Under the pieces are notes generated by a model that was not told where the DNA came from, searched no databases, and worked only from the letters and a program-made list of their open reading frames with translations. The position numbers and the translations under genes were made by a program. A DNA stretch of 64,000 bases from UBA10649 sp963749905. GTDB lineage: Bacteria; Actinomycetota; Actinomycetes; S36-B12. Below, piece after piece: positions 48,396 through 56,514 of the stretch; the first letter of the stretch is position 1; every line of letters starts with the position of its first letter. The stretch spans positions 248,001 to 312,000 of the forward strand of contig CAVVOF010000004.1 of assembly GCA_963749905.1 (NCBI GenBank), written 5' to 3'.

Positions 48396-48486
48396 CTCGT
48401 TTGTCCCGTCATGCGGGACAAATCCGCAATCCGGCCCGGAAATCCGGCCGATTCGCGCGTTTGTCCCGCATTACGGGAGAAACGAG
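48396..48486. repeat. composite inverted repeat of two palindromic modules
   Basis: Arms 48396-48422 and 48460-48486 (27 bp, 25 matching) are inverted; each is itself a palindrome: TTTGTCCCG-TCATG-CGGGACAAA and TTTGTCCCG-CATTA-CGGGAGAAA. The first arm starts 5 bp after the fbiB stop and the second ends 15 bp before the convergent stop of the glycosylase gene, so it could terminate both. Confidence 0.85.
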
Positions 48487-48500
48487 TGACGGGTCTGGGG

Positions 48501-49442
48501 CTAGTGCCGTCGGTGGTCGGCGATCGTCATCCGCGGTCCCCGCGCCGGACGGGAGATCCCGGACAGCTCGACCAGCCGCTGCACCCGGTAGCGCTGGCCG
48601 GCGAACGGCGCCAGCAGGTCGGCCATCCGCTCATCGGCGCCGTCCATCTCCCCGGTGAACGCGTACACGACGTGGTGGGCGAGGTGGAAGTCGCCGAACG
48701 AGACGGCGTCCGGGTCGCCCAGCGCCCGCTGGCCCACCTCCGCGGCCGTCCATTCGCCGATGCCGGGGATCGAGGTGAGCCGACGGCGCGCCCCCTCGTG
48801 CGGCAGGTCCGCGCACTCGGCCAGCCGCCCGGCCGCCGCAAGCGCCCGGAGCACGGCCGCCGACTGGTGCGGGGTCACCCCCCACCGATGCCACTGCCAC
48901 GACGGCACCTGCCGCAGTTGCGCAACCTCACCAAGCACGAACATCGGCCGCGGTGTCGGCCCAGGTGCGCGACTCCCCGTCGCAACGACCAGCGAGCGCC
49001 ATGATCGCCTGGACTGCACCCCGGTGACCTTCTGCTCGAGGATCGCGGCCAGCAGTGCCTCGAGGACGAGTCCGCTCCTCGGCACGCGCCAGCGATCGCG
49101 CACCCGCCGCCAGACGGCGCCGAGGTTAGAGGGCAGCAGGTCGGCATCGAGGGCTCCCACATCCTCGAACCCGAGCAGGTCGGGCACCGACGCCACCAGC
49201 CAGCCCGCGCCGTCGCCCCACGCATCCGCAGTGACGGAGTCCCGAGAAGCCTCGATCCGCAGCGTGCCGGGACCCTCGGGGGTGCGACAGGCCCGCCAGG
49301 CGACGGCATCGCCGTCCATGAGGGCGACGGGATCAGTCGCGCCGCGAAGGTACGGCCCCAGCACCGCAGTCAGGTTGACCGCGTAGGGCGCCCGCCAGCG
49401 GCCCTGCTGGTCAGGCGTCGCTGGAGAACCGGACGGAGACAT
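48501..49442 (-). CDS. HhH-GPD superfamily DNA glycosylase (AlkA-like)
   Basis: A 313-residue base-excision enzyme of the 3-methyladenine glycosylase II type. The helix-hairpin-helix is LTSIPGIGEWTAAEVGQRAL and the catalytic Asp is in DAVSFGDFHLAHH, 20 residues on. The N-terminal half is family-variable. The ATG at 49442 overlaps the end of manC by 32 bp on the same strand. No Fe-S cluster cysteines are present, unlike endonuclease III. Confidence 0.82.
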   Translation of the reverse strand: MSPSGSPATPDQQGRWRAPYAVNLTAVLGPYLRGATDPVALMDGDAVAWRACRTPEGPGTLRIEASRDSVTADAWGDGAGWLVASVPDLLGFEDVGALDADLLPSNLGAVWRRVRDRWRVPRSGLVLEALLAAILEQKVTGVQSRRSWRSLVVATGSRAPGPTPRPMFVLGEVAQLRQVPSWQWHRWGVTPHQSAAVLRALAAAGRLAECADLPHEGARRRLTSIPGIGEWTAAEVGQRALGDPDAVSFGDFHLAHHVVYAFTGEMDGADERMADLLAPFAGQRYRVQRLVELSGISRPARGPRMTIADHRRH

Positions 49443-50488
49443 CGCTCAGGTTCGCGCCCGGCCACACGCGCACGCCCTCCAGCAGCTCGTTGCCGCGGCC
49501 GACCACCGCACCGTCGCCGATGACCGCACCGCGCAGGACGGTGCCCGCGCCCACGACCGCGCCGACACCCACGATGCTGTTGATGACGTGTGCGCCCTCG
49601 GCGATCTCGGCGCCATCGAAGACGACCGCGCCGTTGACGATGGCGCCGGAGCCAACCACTGCGCCACGGCCGATGACCGTGCCGCCGTGCAGCTGCGCGT
49701 CATCCGCCACCTGCGCGCCGTCGAGCGCGAGGTAGTCGCCGGTCACCGGCACGGCCGGTGACGGCGCGGCGCCGAGCACCAGATCGCACGAGCCGCGCAC
49801 GAAGGACAGCGGCGTCCCGAGGTCGAGCCAGTACCCCTTGTCGACGACGCCCGTGACCATCGCGTCCGTCAGCCAGCAGGCCGGGGAAGGTCTCCCGCTC
49901 GACGGACACCGGGCGGCCGGCGGGGATGCGGTCGATGACACTGCGGCGGAACACGTAGCAGCCGGCGTTGATGTTGTTGGTGACGATCTCCTCGTCGGTC
50001 TTCGGCTTCTCGAGGAAGGCGGTGACCCGCCCGGAGTGGTCCGTGGGGACGAGCCCGTACGCGCGCGGATCCTCGACGGGCGTCAGGTACAGCGTGACGT
50101 CGCTCGACGTGTCGCGATGGTGCTCGACGAGGCCGGCGATGTCGACTCCGCTGAGCACGTCGCCGTTGAAGATCAGGACCGGCTCGTCCGGGCCGCTCTC
50201 CAGGAACGGCAGGGCATGCCGGATCGCGCCGCCGGTGCCCAGCGGCTCCTCCTCCGTCGCGATGACCACCTCGATGCCGAGGTCCGCGTCGTCGATGAAG
50301 GTCCGGAACACCTCGGCCTTGTACGACGTGGCCAGCACGATGCGGGTGACCCCCGCATCCCGGGCCCGCGTGATCTGGTGGACGGTGAACGGCACTCCCG
50401 CCACCGGCAGCATCGGCTTGGGCGTGTGGATCGTCAGCGGGCGCAGGCGGGTGCCCTGGCCCCCGACGAGGAGGACGGCTTCAGTCAC
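49411..50488 (-). CDS. manC: mannose-1-phosphate guanylyltransferase (frameshifted)
   Basis: Makes GDP-mannose from mannose-1-P and GTP. The N-terminal nucleotidyltransferase domain opens with EAVLLVGGQGTRLRPLT and has PKPMLPVAG, LIFNGDVLSG and FLEKPKTDEE. The C-terminal left-handed beta-helix shows hexapeptide-type repeats (VIGRGAVVGSGAIVNGAVVF). The two parts are in different frames: the first runs to FPGLLADG, the second resumes at AMVTGVVDKGYWLDLGTPLS. One surplus base near 49864 explains this. The start is GTG at 50488. The position matches Rv3264c. A true frameshift would remove the beta-helix; a sequencing error is equally possible. Confidence 0.9.
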
Positions 50489-50539
50489 GCGGCAAGCGTC
50501 CCACAGGGCGGGCAGCGACGAGCGGGTAGCGTGCGCCGC

Positions 50540-51259
50540 GTGGCTGACGCGTGGTCCCTCCTGCAGCGGCGGCTGCGCGCGGAGCCCGGCTCACCGCTGG
50601 TGACGTATGTCGACGCGGACAGCGGGGAGCGCACCGAGCTCTCCGCCGTCTCGCTGGCCAACGCCGCCGCGAAGATCGCGAATGCGCTGCGTGACGAGTT
50701 CGAGCTCGATCCCGGGGCCACCGTCGGCCTGCACTTGCCGGTGCACTGGCAGCGGGCGGCCTGGTGCGCGGGGGCCTGGACGGCCGGCTGCGCCATCGCG
50801 CCCGCGAGCACCGACGCAGACCTCGTGGTGGCGTCGCCGGACGAGGCGGTCGCGCTCGCGGCCGCTGGCGTCCCGGACGTCGCCGTGGCGTCGATGCATC
50901 CGTTCGGAATGCCGATCACCGGCGAACTGCCGCCCGGCTGCGTCGACGTCACCCTCACCGTGCGCCAGCAGCCGGATGCGTACCTCTTCGAGCCGCCGGC
51001 GCCCGACTCCCCGGCCCTCGTGCTGGACGGCGATCGGCTGGACCAGCAGGCCCTGCTCGAGCGAGCCGCCGCCCGCGCTGCCGACTGGCGCCTCGAATCT
51101 GGTGGCCGGCTACTGGTGGACGCGTCCACGTCGATGGTCGACGGATGGCTGGGCTCGCTCGCTGCCCCGCTGATCGCGTCGGCGGCCGTCGTGCTGGTTC
51201 GCGGGGAGGCGGGGGCATCCCTCCGCGAACAGGAGCGGATCACCGCGGTGGCTGGGTAG
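50540..51259 (+). CDS. TIGR03089 family protein
   Basis: A 239-residue actinobacterial protein similar to the N-terminal part of AMP-forming acyl-CoA synthetases (LVTYVDADSGERTELSAVSL, GATVGLHLPVHWQRAAWCAG, FELDPG) but lacking the adenylation signature motifs, hence the separate TIGR03089 family. Function unknown. The start is GTG at 50540 (GTG at 50531 is in frame). It diverges from manC with only 51 bp between starts, so they share a promoter region. Confidence 0.78.
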   Translation: MADAWSLLQRRLRAEPGSPLVTYVDADSGERTELSAVSLANAAAKIANALRDEFELDPGATVGLHLPVHWQRAAWCAGAWTAGCAIAPASTDADLVVASPDEAVALAAAGVPDVAVASMHPFGMPITGELPPGCVDVTLTVRQQPDAYLFEPPAPDSPALVLDGDRLDQQALLERAAARAADWRLESGGRLLVDASTSMVDGWLGSLAAPLIASAAVVLVRGEAGASLREQERITAVAG

Positions 51260-51281
51260 CCGCCCCGAGCCTCGGCCTCCG

Positions 51282-52997
51282 TCAGGACACTGCCAGCGTG
51301 TACTCGGGGCTGACCCCGACGACGGCCTTCTTGCGCACCACCAGCACCCGGTAGGTGCCCGCTGTCGCCGGCTTGGCCTTCTTGACGACGAAGCGGTAGC
51401 GGCCCTTGGCGCTCGTGCGGTCCTTGGCCACGGTCACCCACTGGCCGTCCACCAGCTGCTGACGCCACGCCCGCAGCTTGGCCTTGGCCGGCCGGACGAT
51501 GCCGACCACCTTGTAGCGCTCGCCCTTGCCGATGGTGAGCGCGGCCGGCGTGAGCAGGGACACCGTGCGCTGCTTGACGGTGGACTGCGGCTCGGCCGGT
51601 GGCGGTGCGGGGGCTGGTGGCGCCGTCGGGGGTGGGGTCTCCGCGGGCGGTGGCGCGCCCAGGTACTCGATGGCGGACACGTGCCGGGTCTTCATGCCGA
51701 ACGCGGACTGCAGCCTCGGCCCGGACACCGCGACGGTGCTGCCGTCGCCGGAGACGGCAGTGAAGGTCTTGGCGGCCCCGGACGCGTACCGTTCGCCGAC
51801 CGCCAGCGACAGCACGACGGGCACCCCGAACAGGTTCGCCATGCGGGCCTGCGGGACGGTGACCGACCACGCCCGATTCGGGTTGTCGGCGACGAGGCTC
51901 CATGGGTCCGGAACGCTCTGCGCGTACGGGAGGGTGCCGCCCCAGACATCCTGAACAGACTGCGTGGCCCCGCCGCTGGACGAGTGGTAGAACGCCCGGA
52001 TCGGCTGGCCCTCGTAGAGGATCGTCAGTCCGGCGTTCGGCGCGGCCATGGTCGCGTTGACTGCCTCCAGCCAGCGCTCGCCCTTCGCGGCGCTGGCCTT
52101 CCCCCAGCCGGTGAACGTCTGGTCGTAGTACGGACCGCCACCGTCGTCCACGTGACAGCCGCACGCCTGCCGAACGCCGGCGTTCACCTTGCTCAGGGCG
52201 TACGTGCGGGCCGCGAGCGCCTGTGCCTGCATGGCGGCGGCCGGCCAGGAGCTGGACACCTCGGAGATCCCGTAGAGGTACTCGTCGTGCAGGCGCACGG
52301 AGTTCACCGCGTTCAGACGGACGCCGTTCTTGGTCGAGATCGGCATCACCTCGACGGTGCCGTAGCGATAGCGGTGGCCGGACGTGTCCAGGCCTGACTT
52401 CGAGCCGGCGACGTTCAGCAGCGTGGCTCCGCCGGCGGCCGAGCCGGGGGTACGAGTACCCGCCCAGCGCACCGTGACGGTCGCCGCGACGCCGAGGTCC
52501 GCGGTCTGCCCGCCGGCGATCCGCTCGACGCCGACCCCGGCATCGCGCACCGTGAAGCGGAACTCGTCGGCTGGGCCGCCCACCGTGACGTTCGGGCCGA
52601 CGGTGACCTCGATTGCCCCGCCCGAGCCCTCCAGCGGCTCGGCGCGCATGCGCACGGTGTCCGACTGGTAGCGCAGGTTGACCCGGATGTCCATGTCGTC
52701 CTGGACCGGCGCGACCGTCGTGCCCTGGTAGTAGTAGGTGACGATGCTGACCGCGTCGCGGCCCTCCTGGGCCATCCCGTAGGCGCCCCACTGGGGCATG
52801 CCGACCCCGTGCCCCCAGCCGGCGCCGCGCAGCACGAACTCGGGCGGCACCACCGGGTCCTCGGCCGGAGCCGCGGTGGCCGGCGCGACCGGCAGCGCGA
52901 GCCCCGCCGCGACCACTGCAGTCGCCAGCACGGCCGCCAGCCCCCGACGCACGGGTGGGCGCAGCGGCGGCGCGGGGAAGGACGACAGGCCGGTCAC
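51282..52997 (-). CDS. SpoIID/LytB-domain secreted protein
   Basis: A 571-residue exported protein. The signal peptide (about residues 15-42, LAAVLATAVVAAGLALPVAP) ends near ATAAPA. A SpoIID-like domain follows, with LHDEYLYGISEVSSSWPAAA and MQAQALAARTYAL around residue 265 including the conserved Glu, and AFYHSSSGGATQSV near 350. SpoIID is a lytic transglycosylase acting on stripped peptidoglycan. A proline-rich linker and a C-terminal Ig-like domain (about 475-571) are added. The start is GTG at 52997 with GAGGAG six bases upstream. Confidence 0.88.
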   Translation of the reverse strand: MTGLSSFPAPPLRPPVRRGLAAVLATAVVAAGLALPVAPATAAPAEDPVVPPEFVLRGAGWGHGVGMPQWGAYGMAQEGRDAVSIVTYYYQGTTVAPVQDDMDIRVNLRYQSDTVRMRAEPLEGSGGAIEVTVGPNVTVGGPADEFRFTVRDAGVGVERIAGGQTADLGVAATVTVRWAGTRTPGSAAGGATLLNVAGSKSGLDTSGHRYRYGTVEVMPISTKNGVRLNAVNSVRLHDEYLYGISEVSSSWPAAAMQAQALAARTYALSKVNAGVRQACGCHVDDGGGPYYDQTFTGWGKASAAKGERWLEAVNATMAAPNAGLTILYEGQPIRAFYHSSSGGATQSVQDVWGGTLPYAQSVPDPWSLVADNPNRAWSVTVPQARMANLFGVPVVLSLAVGERYASGAAKTFTAVSGDGSTVAVSGPRLQSAFGMKTRHVSAIEYLGAPPPAETPPPTAPPAPAPPPAEPQSTVKQRTVSLLTPAALTIGKGERYKVVGIVRPAKAKLRAWRQQLVDGQWVTVAKDRTSAKGRYRFVVKKAKPATAGTYRVLVVRKKAVVGVSPEYTLAVS

Positions 52998-53120
52998 GCG
53001 ACTCCTCGATCGGGACGGCGACGGGCCGTCGGGCGGGCGGATCCAGCCTCCACGGTGCCACACGGATGCCCCGAACTCCATTCACCACCCGTCACGCGTG
53101 TCACATTCGTCACAGCCCAC

Positions 53121-53186
53121 CCCGTCGAGCGTGGCGCTCAGGCGCGACTCGCCGGGCGGGAGCGCCTGAGCTCCACGCTCGACGGG
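53121..53186. repeat. long inverted repeat in the divergent spoIID-like/LCP gap
   Basis: Arms 53121-53145 and 53162-53186 (25 bp, 24 matching), starting CCCGTCGAGCGTGG, with a 16-bp spacer. It sits midway between two divergent genes, as does the repeat at 20792-20867. Confidence 0.85.
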
Positions 53187-53234
53187 CGGGAACCTCAGCG
53201 GCCCCCCGTGCGTCGATTCGGAGCAGCCTGCGAA

Positions 53235-53257
53235 ACCGCTTACCATGACGAAGCGGT
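53235..53257. promoter_or_regulatory. candidate operator upstream of the LCP gene
   Basis: ACCGCTT and AAGCGGT form a perfect 7-bp inverted repeat with a 9-base spacer around TACCAT, which could be a -10 element. The start codon lies 41 bp on. Confidence 0.3.
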
Positions 53258-53297
53258 GTGCGAAAGACGAACTCCGCGTGAACCGAGGGACATCAGC

Positions 53298-54722
53298 ATG
53301 AGCTCAGCGGGAACCGGCCGCCACGTCGGCCGTGTCCTCGTCGCGATCGTCTCGGCCCTCGTCCTCGTCGCGACCATCGCGGGCGCCGGCATCAGCGTGG
53401 TCATGAACCAGCTGCAGGGCAACATCACCGCCGTCGACATCAGCGAGAACATCGATCCCAAGAGCGCCGCCGAGCCGCTCAACGTCATCAACGAGGAGAC
53501 CGGCACCTACGAGCCGCTCACCGTCGTGCTGATGGGCAGCGACACCCGCGAGGGCAAGGGCAACGGCGGCTTCGGCAACGCCACCGAGATCGGTGGTGAG
53601 CGGTCCGACACCACCATCGTCATGCACATCAGTGGTGACCGGAAGTCCGCACTCGGGGTCAGCATCCCCCGCGACACCATCATCACCCTCCCGAACTGCA
53701 AGAAGGACGGGAAGAAGGTCGGCGGCTACTCCGGCCGCTTCAACCAGGCCATCGAGCTCGGCGGGCCCGGCTGCACGCTCAAGGCCATCAAGGAGATGTC
53801 CGGCCTCGATATCAGCAACTTCATGCTGGTCGACTTCCGCGGCTTCAAGCGCATGGTCGATGCGGTCGGCGGCGTCGAGATCTGCCTCGAGAACCCCGTC
53901 GATGACCCGCTGAGCGGCCTGAAGCTCGACGCCGGCAAGCACGTCGTCGACGGCGAGGAGGCGCTCGCCTTCGTTCGCGCTCGCAAGACGCTCGGCGACG
54001 GGTCGGACACCTCGCGCATCCGCCGTCAGCAGGCCTTCCTGTCGTCACTGATGCGCAACGTCCTGTCCAGCGGGACGCTGCTCAACCCGGCGCAGCTGCT
54101 CAACGTCCTCGACGCGGCGACCGAGTCGCTCACCGCGGACCCGCAGATGGCCGACATCAACAACCTCAAGGACCTCGCCCTGAGCCTGCAGGAGCTGAAG
54201 CCCGCCGATGTGACCTTCACGACGCTGCCGTGGACGCCCAACTCCGACGGGGCGACCGTCAGCGTCAATCAGGAGAAGGCCAAGTCGCTGTGGGACGCGA
54301 TGAAGAACGACACGTCCTGGCCGCCGGCGGGAGAGGGCGGCGAGTCGGTGCCGCTGCTGAAGACCCCGCCGGAGAACATCCGGGTGAACGTCCTCAACGG
54401 GACCACCACCCCGAAGCTGGCCAACAAGGTCGCCAAGAAGCTGCGCAAGCAGGGCTTCGTGGTCGAGCAGGTCGACAACGCCGAGACCACCGACTACACG
54501 AGCACGACCGTCCAGTACGACAAGCGCTGGGACCAGTCCGCGAAGACCCTCGCCTACGCGGCCGGGGCCACCACCGAGGAGAAGGTCAAGAAGCTCGGGC
54601 CGGTCCTGACCCTGATCATCGGCAGCGACTTCACCGACGTGAAGAAGGTCGTGCTGAACGACCTGACCCAGGACTACACCGCCCAGGTCAACACTGGAGA
54701 CGAGAAATTCTGCGCGTCCTGA
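53298..54722 (+). CDS. LytR-CpsA-Psr (LCP) family wall-polymer ligase
   Basis: A 474-residue membrane-anchored enzyme attaching lipid-linked glycopolymers to peptidoglycan. One helix near residues 12-34 (VLVAIVSALVLVATIAGAGI) is followed by the LCP domain: VVLMGSDTREGKGNGG, GGERSDTTIVMHI, LGVSIPRDTIITLP and EEALAFVRARKTLGDGSD with the pyrophosphate-contacting Arg and Asp residues. A LytR_C domain (about 355-455, IRVNVLNGTTTPKLANKVAK) closes the protein. The ATG at 53298 has CGAGGGA upstream. It sits beside the glycopolymer cluster and likely ligates that product. Confidence 0.93.
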   Translation: MSSAGTGRHVGRVLVAIVSALVLVATIAGAGISVVMNQLQGNITAVDISENIDPKSAAEPLNVINEETGTYEPLTVVLMGSDTREGKGNGGFGNATEIGGERSDTTIVMHISGDRKSALGVSIPRDTIITLPNCKKDGKKVGGYSGRFNQAIELGGPGCTLKAIKEMSGLDISNFMLVDFRGFKRMVDAVGGVEICLENPVDDPLSGLKLDAGKHVVDGEEALAFVRARKTLGDGSDTSRIRRQQAFLSSLMRNVLSSGTLLNPAQLLNVLDAATESLTADPQMADINNLKDLALSLQELKPADVTFTTLPWTPNSDGATVSVNQEKAKSLWDAMKNDTSWPPAGEGGESVPLLKTPPENIRVNVLNGTTTPKLANKVAKKLRKQGFVVEQVDNAETTDYTSTTVQYDKRWDQSAKTLAYAAGATTEEKVKKLGPVLTLIIGSDFTDVKKVVLNDLTQDYTAQVNTGDEKFCAS

Positions 54723-54757
54723 TGCACCCCTTTGGCAACTGAGGTACAGTTCAGAAA

Positions 54758-54795
54758 GTAAGCCCCTGATGTCTCCCCCGTCGTCAGGGGTTTAC
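54758..54795 (+). terminator. hairpin downstream of the LCP gene
   Basis: GTAAGCCCCTGA (54758-54769) and TCAGGGGTTTAC (54784-54795) pair over 11 of 12 bases, 36 bp after the LCP stop and before the convergent GT2 gene. Confidence 0.7.
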
Positions 54796-54835
54796 CTATG
54801 TCCGGACCCGGACGGCGAGCGGCCGGAGCCCTCGG

Positions 54836-55708
54836 CTAGATGATCGGCGGTCGTCCGGCCTTGGTCATCGCCCACACGGTCGACCACCGCATCGGGCGAC
54901 GACCCTCGGGACGCTGGCCCATCCCCTCCCGCAGGCCCGAGAACCAGGCACCCAGAGCGTCCCGGTCGTGCACCCGCAACAGCGTCATCCCGACCCACGT
55001 GCCCACGTAGGCGGGTTCGAGGACTACTGGCAGGTTTCGCCGGGCCAGCCATACCCGGTTACGGGCGTTCAGCCGGTAGTAGACGTCGTGGCGCGCCGGG
55101 TCGATCACCGGGTGGTGCGCCACCAGGTCGGCGGCGTACCACGGCGTGTAGCCGGCGTCCCACACGCGCCACACCAGGTCGATGCCCTCGTGGGCGTAGA
55201 AGAACTCGTCGGGCCACCCGCCCGTAGCGTCGAACACGGTTCGCCGCATCGCCACCGCGCCCTCCCAGAGCGCGGTCGCCGGGCCCGACTCGAAGGGGTT
55301 GCCCACCCGCAGCCGAGGCACCCACCGGCGCGGTGACGGCAGGCCGGCCGGGTCGACGACCCGGGGCTGGATGAGGCCCAGTCTGGGGTCGGCCTCGAAC
55401 CGCTGCGCCACGGAGGCCAGGAAGCCCGGGTCGGGCAGCCAGGCATCGTCGTCGAGGAAGAACAGGTACTCACCCTCGACGAGCGGCACGCCGGCATTGC
55501 GCCCTGCGGGGATGCCGACGTTCTCCGGCAGGTAGAGCGAGCGGACCCCATCCGGCAGCCCCACCGGGTCCCAGGAGTTGCCGACCACCACGATGTCGGT
55601 CGCGACGTCCACCTGGTCGAGCAGCGACCGCAGGCCGCGGCGCAGGTCGTCCGCTCGAGTGCCCATCGTCAGGACGACGACGCCGAAACGCGGCCGGGCC
55701 GGCGTCAT
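54836..55708 (-). CDS. GT2 family glycosyltransferase
   Basis: A 290-residue GT-A glycosyltransferase, probably cytosolic face. FGVVVLTMGTRADDLRRGLR starts the Rossmann core, LFFLDDDAWLPDPGFLA holds the DxD metal site near residue 95, and FYAHEGIDLVWRVWDAGY gives the acceptor-side E(D)xxxxxR-like motif. WbbL-like layout, donor unknown. It overlaps the upstream CDP-alcohol transferase by 4 bp (ATGA, 55705-55708), so both are parts of one operon with the genes to 59410. Confidence 0.87.
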   Translation of the reverse strand: MTPARPRFGVVVLTMGTRADDLRRGLRSLLDQVDVATDIVVVGNSWDPVGLPDGVRSLYLPENVGIPAGRNAGVPLVEGEYLFFLDDDAWLPDPGFLASVAQRFEADPRLGLIQPRVVDPAGLPSPRRWVPRLRVGNPFESGPATALWEGAVAMRRTVFDATGGWPDEFFYAHEGIDLVWRVWDAGYTPWYAADLVAHHPVIDPARHDVYYRLNARNRVWLARRNLPVVLEPAYVGTWVGMTLLRVHDRDALGAWFSGLREGMGQRPEGRRPMRWSTVWAMTKAGRPPII

Positions 55709-56514
55709 CGCAGCCGGCTCGACGACAGGATCGCGGCCAGGTGACCGACGATGGTGATGACGCCGAAGACCGCGAGGAAGCCGACGAGTACCCGGGTCAC
55801 GACGAGGTCGCCGACGATCACGTCCCCGATCGCCGCGAGCAGCGCGAGCAGCGTCAGCTCAACCGAGTGGTACGCCCGCTGGAAGGGGAAGAAGCGCACC
55901 AGCGAGCGCAGCCGCCGCAGGCCGCTCGAGCGTGGCGCGGCGACCTCGGCCTTCTCCTCCAGCCTCGGGAGTCCGTTGTAGGCCCGTGAGACGTGGACCA
56001 TGTCGTTCAGGGACTTGTTGTAGAGCACCATCACCGAGAGCAGAGCGCCGATGAACGGCCACGGGGTCTGCAGCCAGCCCGCATCCGGGAAGCCGGCCGC
56101 GCGCATGCCCAAGGCGATCGGGATGAGGCCCTCGGCCGTGTAGTGGCCGACGCGGTCGATGAAGACGCCCTTGGGGGACGTCGTCTGGCGCCAGCGGGCC
56201 ACCTCGCCGTCGCTGCAGTCCCAGAGCATCTGCAGCTGGCCCAGCAGGGCCGCCAGCATCGCGCCGGGGAGGCCGGGGATCAGCAGGGCGAAGGCGGCCG
56301 AGGCACCCGTCGCCACCATCAGCCAGGTGACCCCGTTCGCCGTGATGGGGGTCTTGAGCAGGACACGCGTCAGGTACGGGGAGATGCGTCGCTGGTAGGC
56401 ATCCGCAACCCAGTGCTCGGAGTTGCGTCGTCCTCGGACGGCCGGCGGCTGCCCGACCTCGCGGATCTGCGCGATGGTCGGATTGTCCGGGCGGGGGACC
56501 CGCTCCTCGCTCAC
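55705..56514 (-). CDS. CDP-alcohol phosphatidyltransferase family protein with altered motif
   Basis: A 269-residue integral membrane protein with about six helices. The family signature DxxDGxxAR(x)8GxxxDxxxD reads DCSDGEVARWRQTTSPKGVF followed by IDRVGH, so the first three Asp are kept and the fourth, the proposed base, is His. Family members move a phosphoalcohol from CDP-alcohol to inositol, glycerol or another acceptor. The start is GTG at 56514, overlapping the stop of the next gene (GTGA). Given the neighbours, transfer of a phosphoalcohol onto a polymer lipid carrier is possible. Confidence 0.83.
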   Translation of the reverse strand: MSEERVPRPDNPTIAQIREVGQPPAVRGRRNSEHWVADAYQRRISPYLTRVLLKTPITANGVTWLMVATGASAAFALLIPGLPGAMLAALLGQLQMLWDCSDGEVARWRQTTSPKGVFIDRVGHYTAEGLIPIALGMRAAGFPDAGWLQTPWPFIGALLSVMVLYNKSLNDMVHVSRAYNGLPRLEEKAEVAAPRSSGLRRLRSLVRFFPFQRAYHSVELTLLALLAAIGDVIVGDLVVTRVLVGFLAVFGVITIVGHLAAILSSSRLR

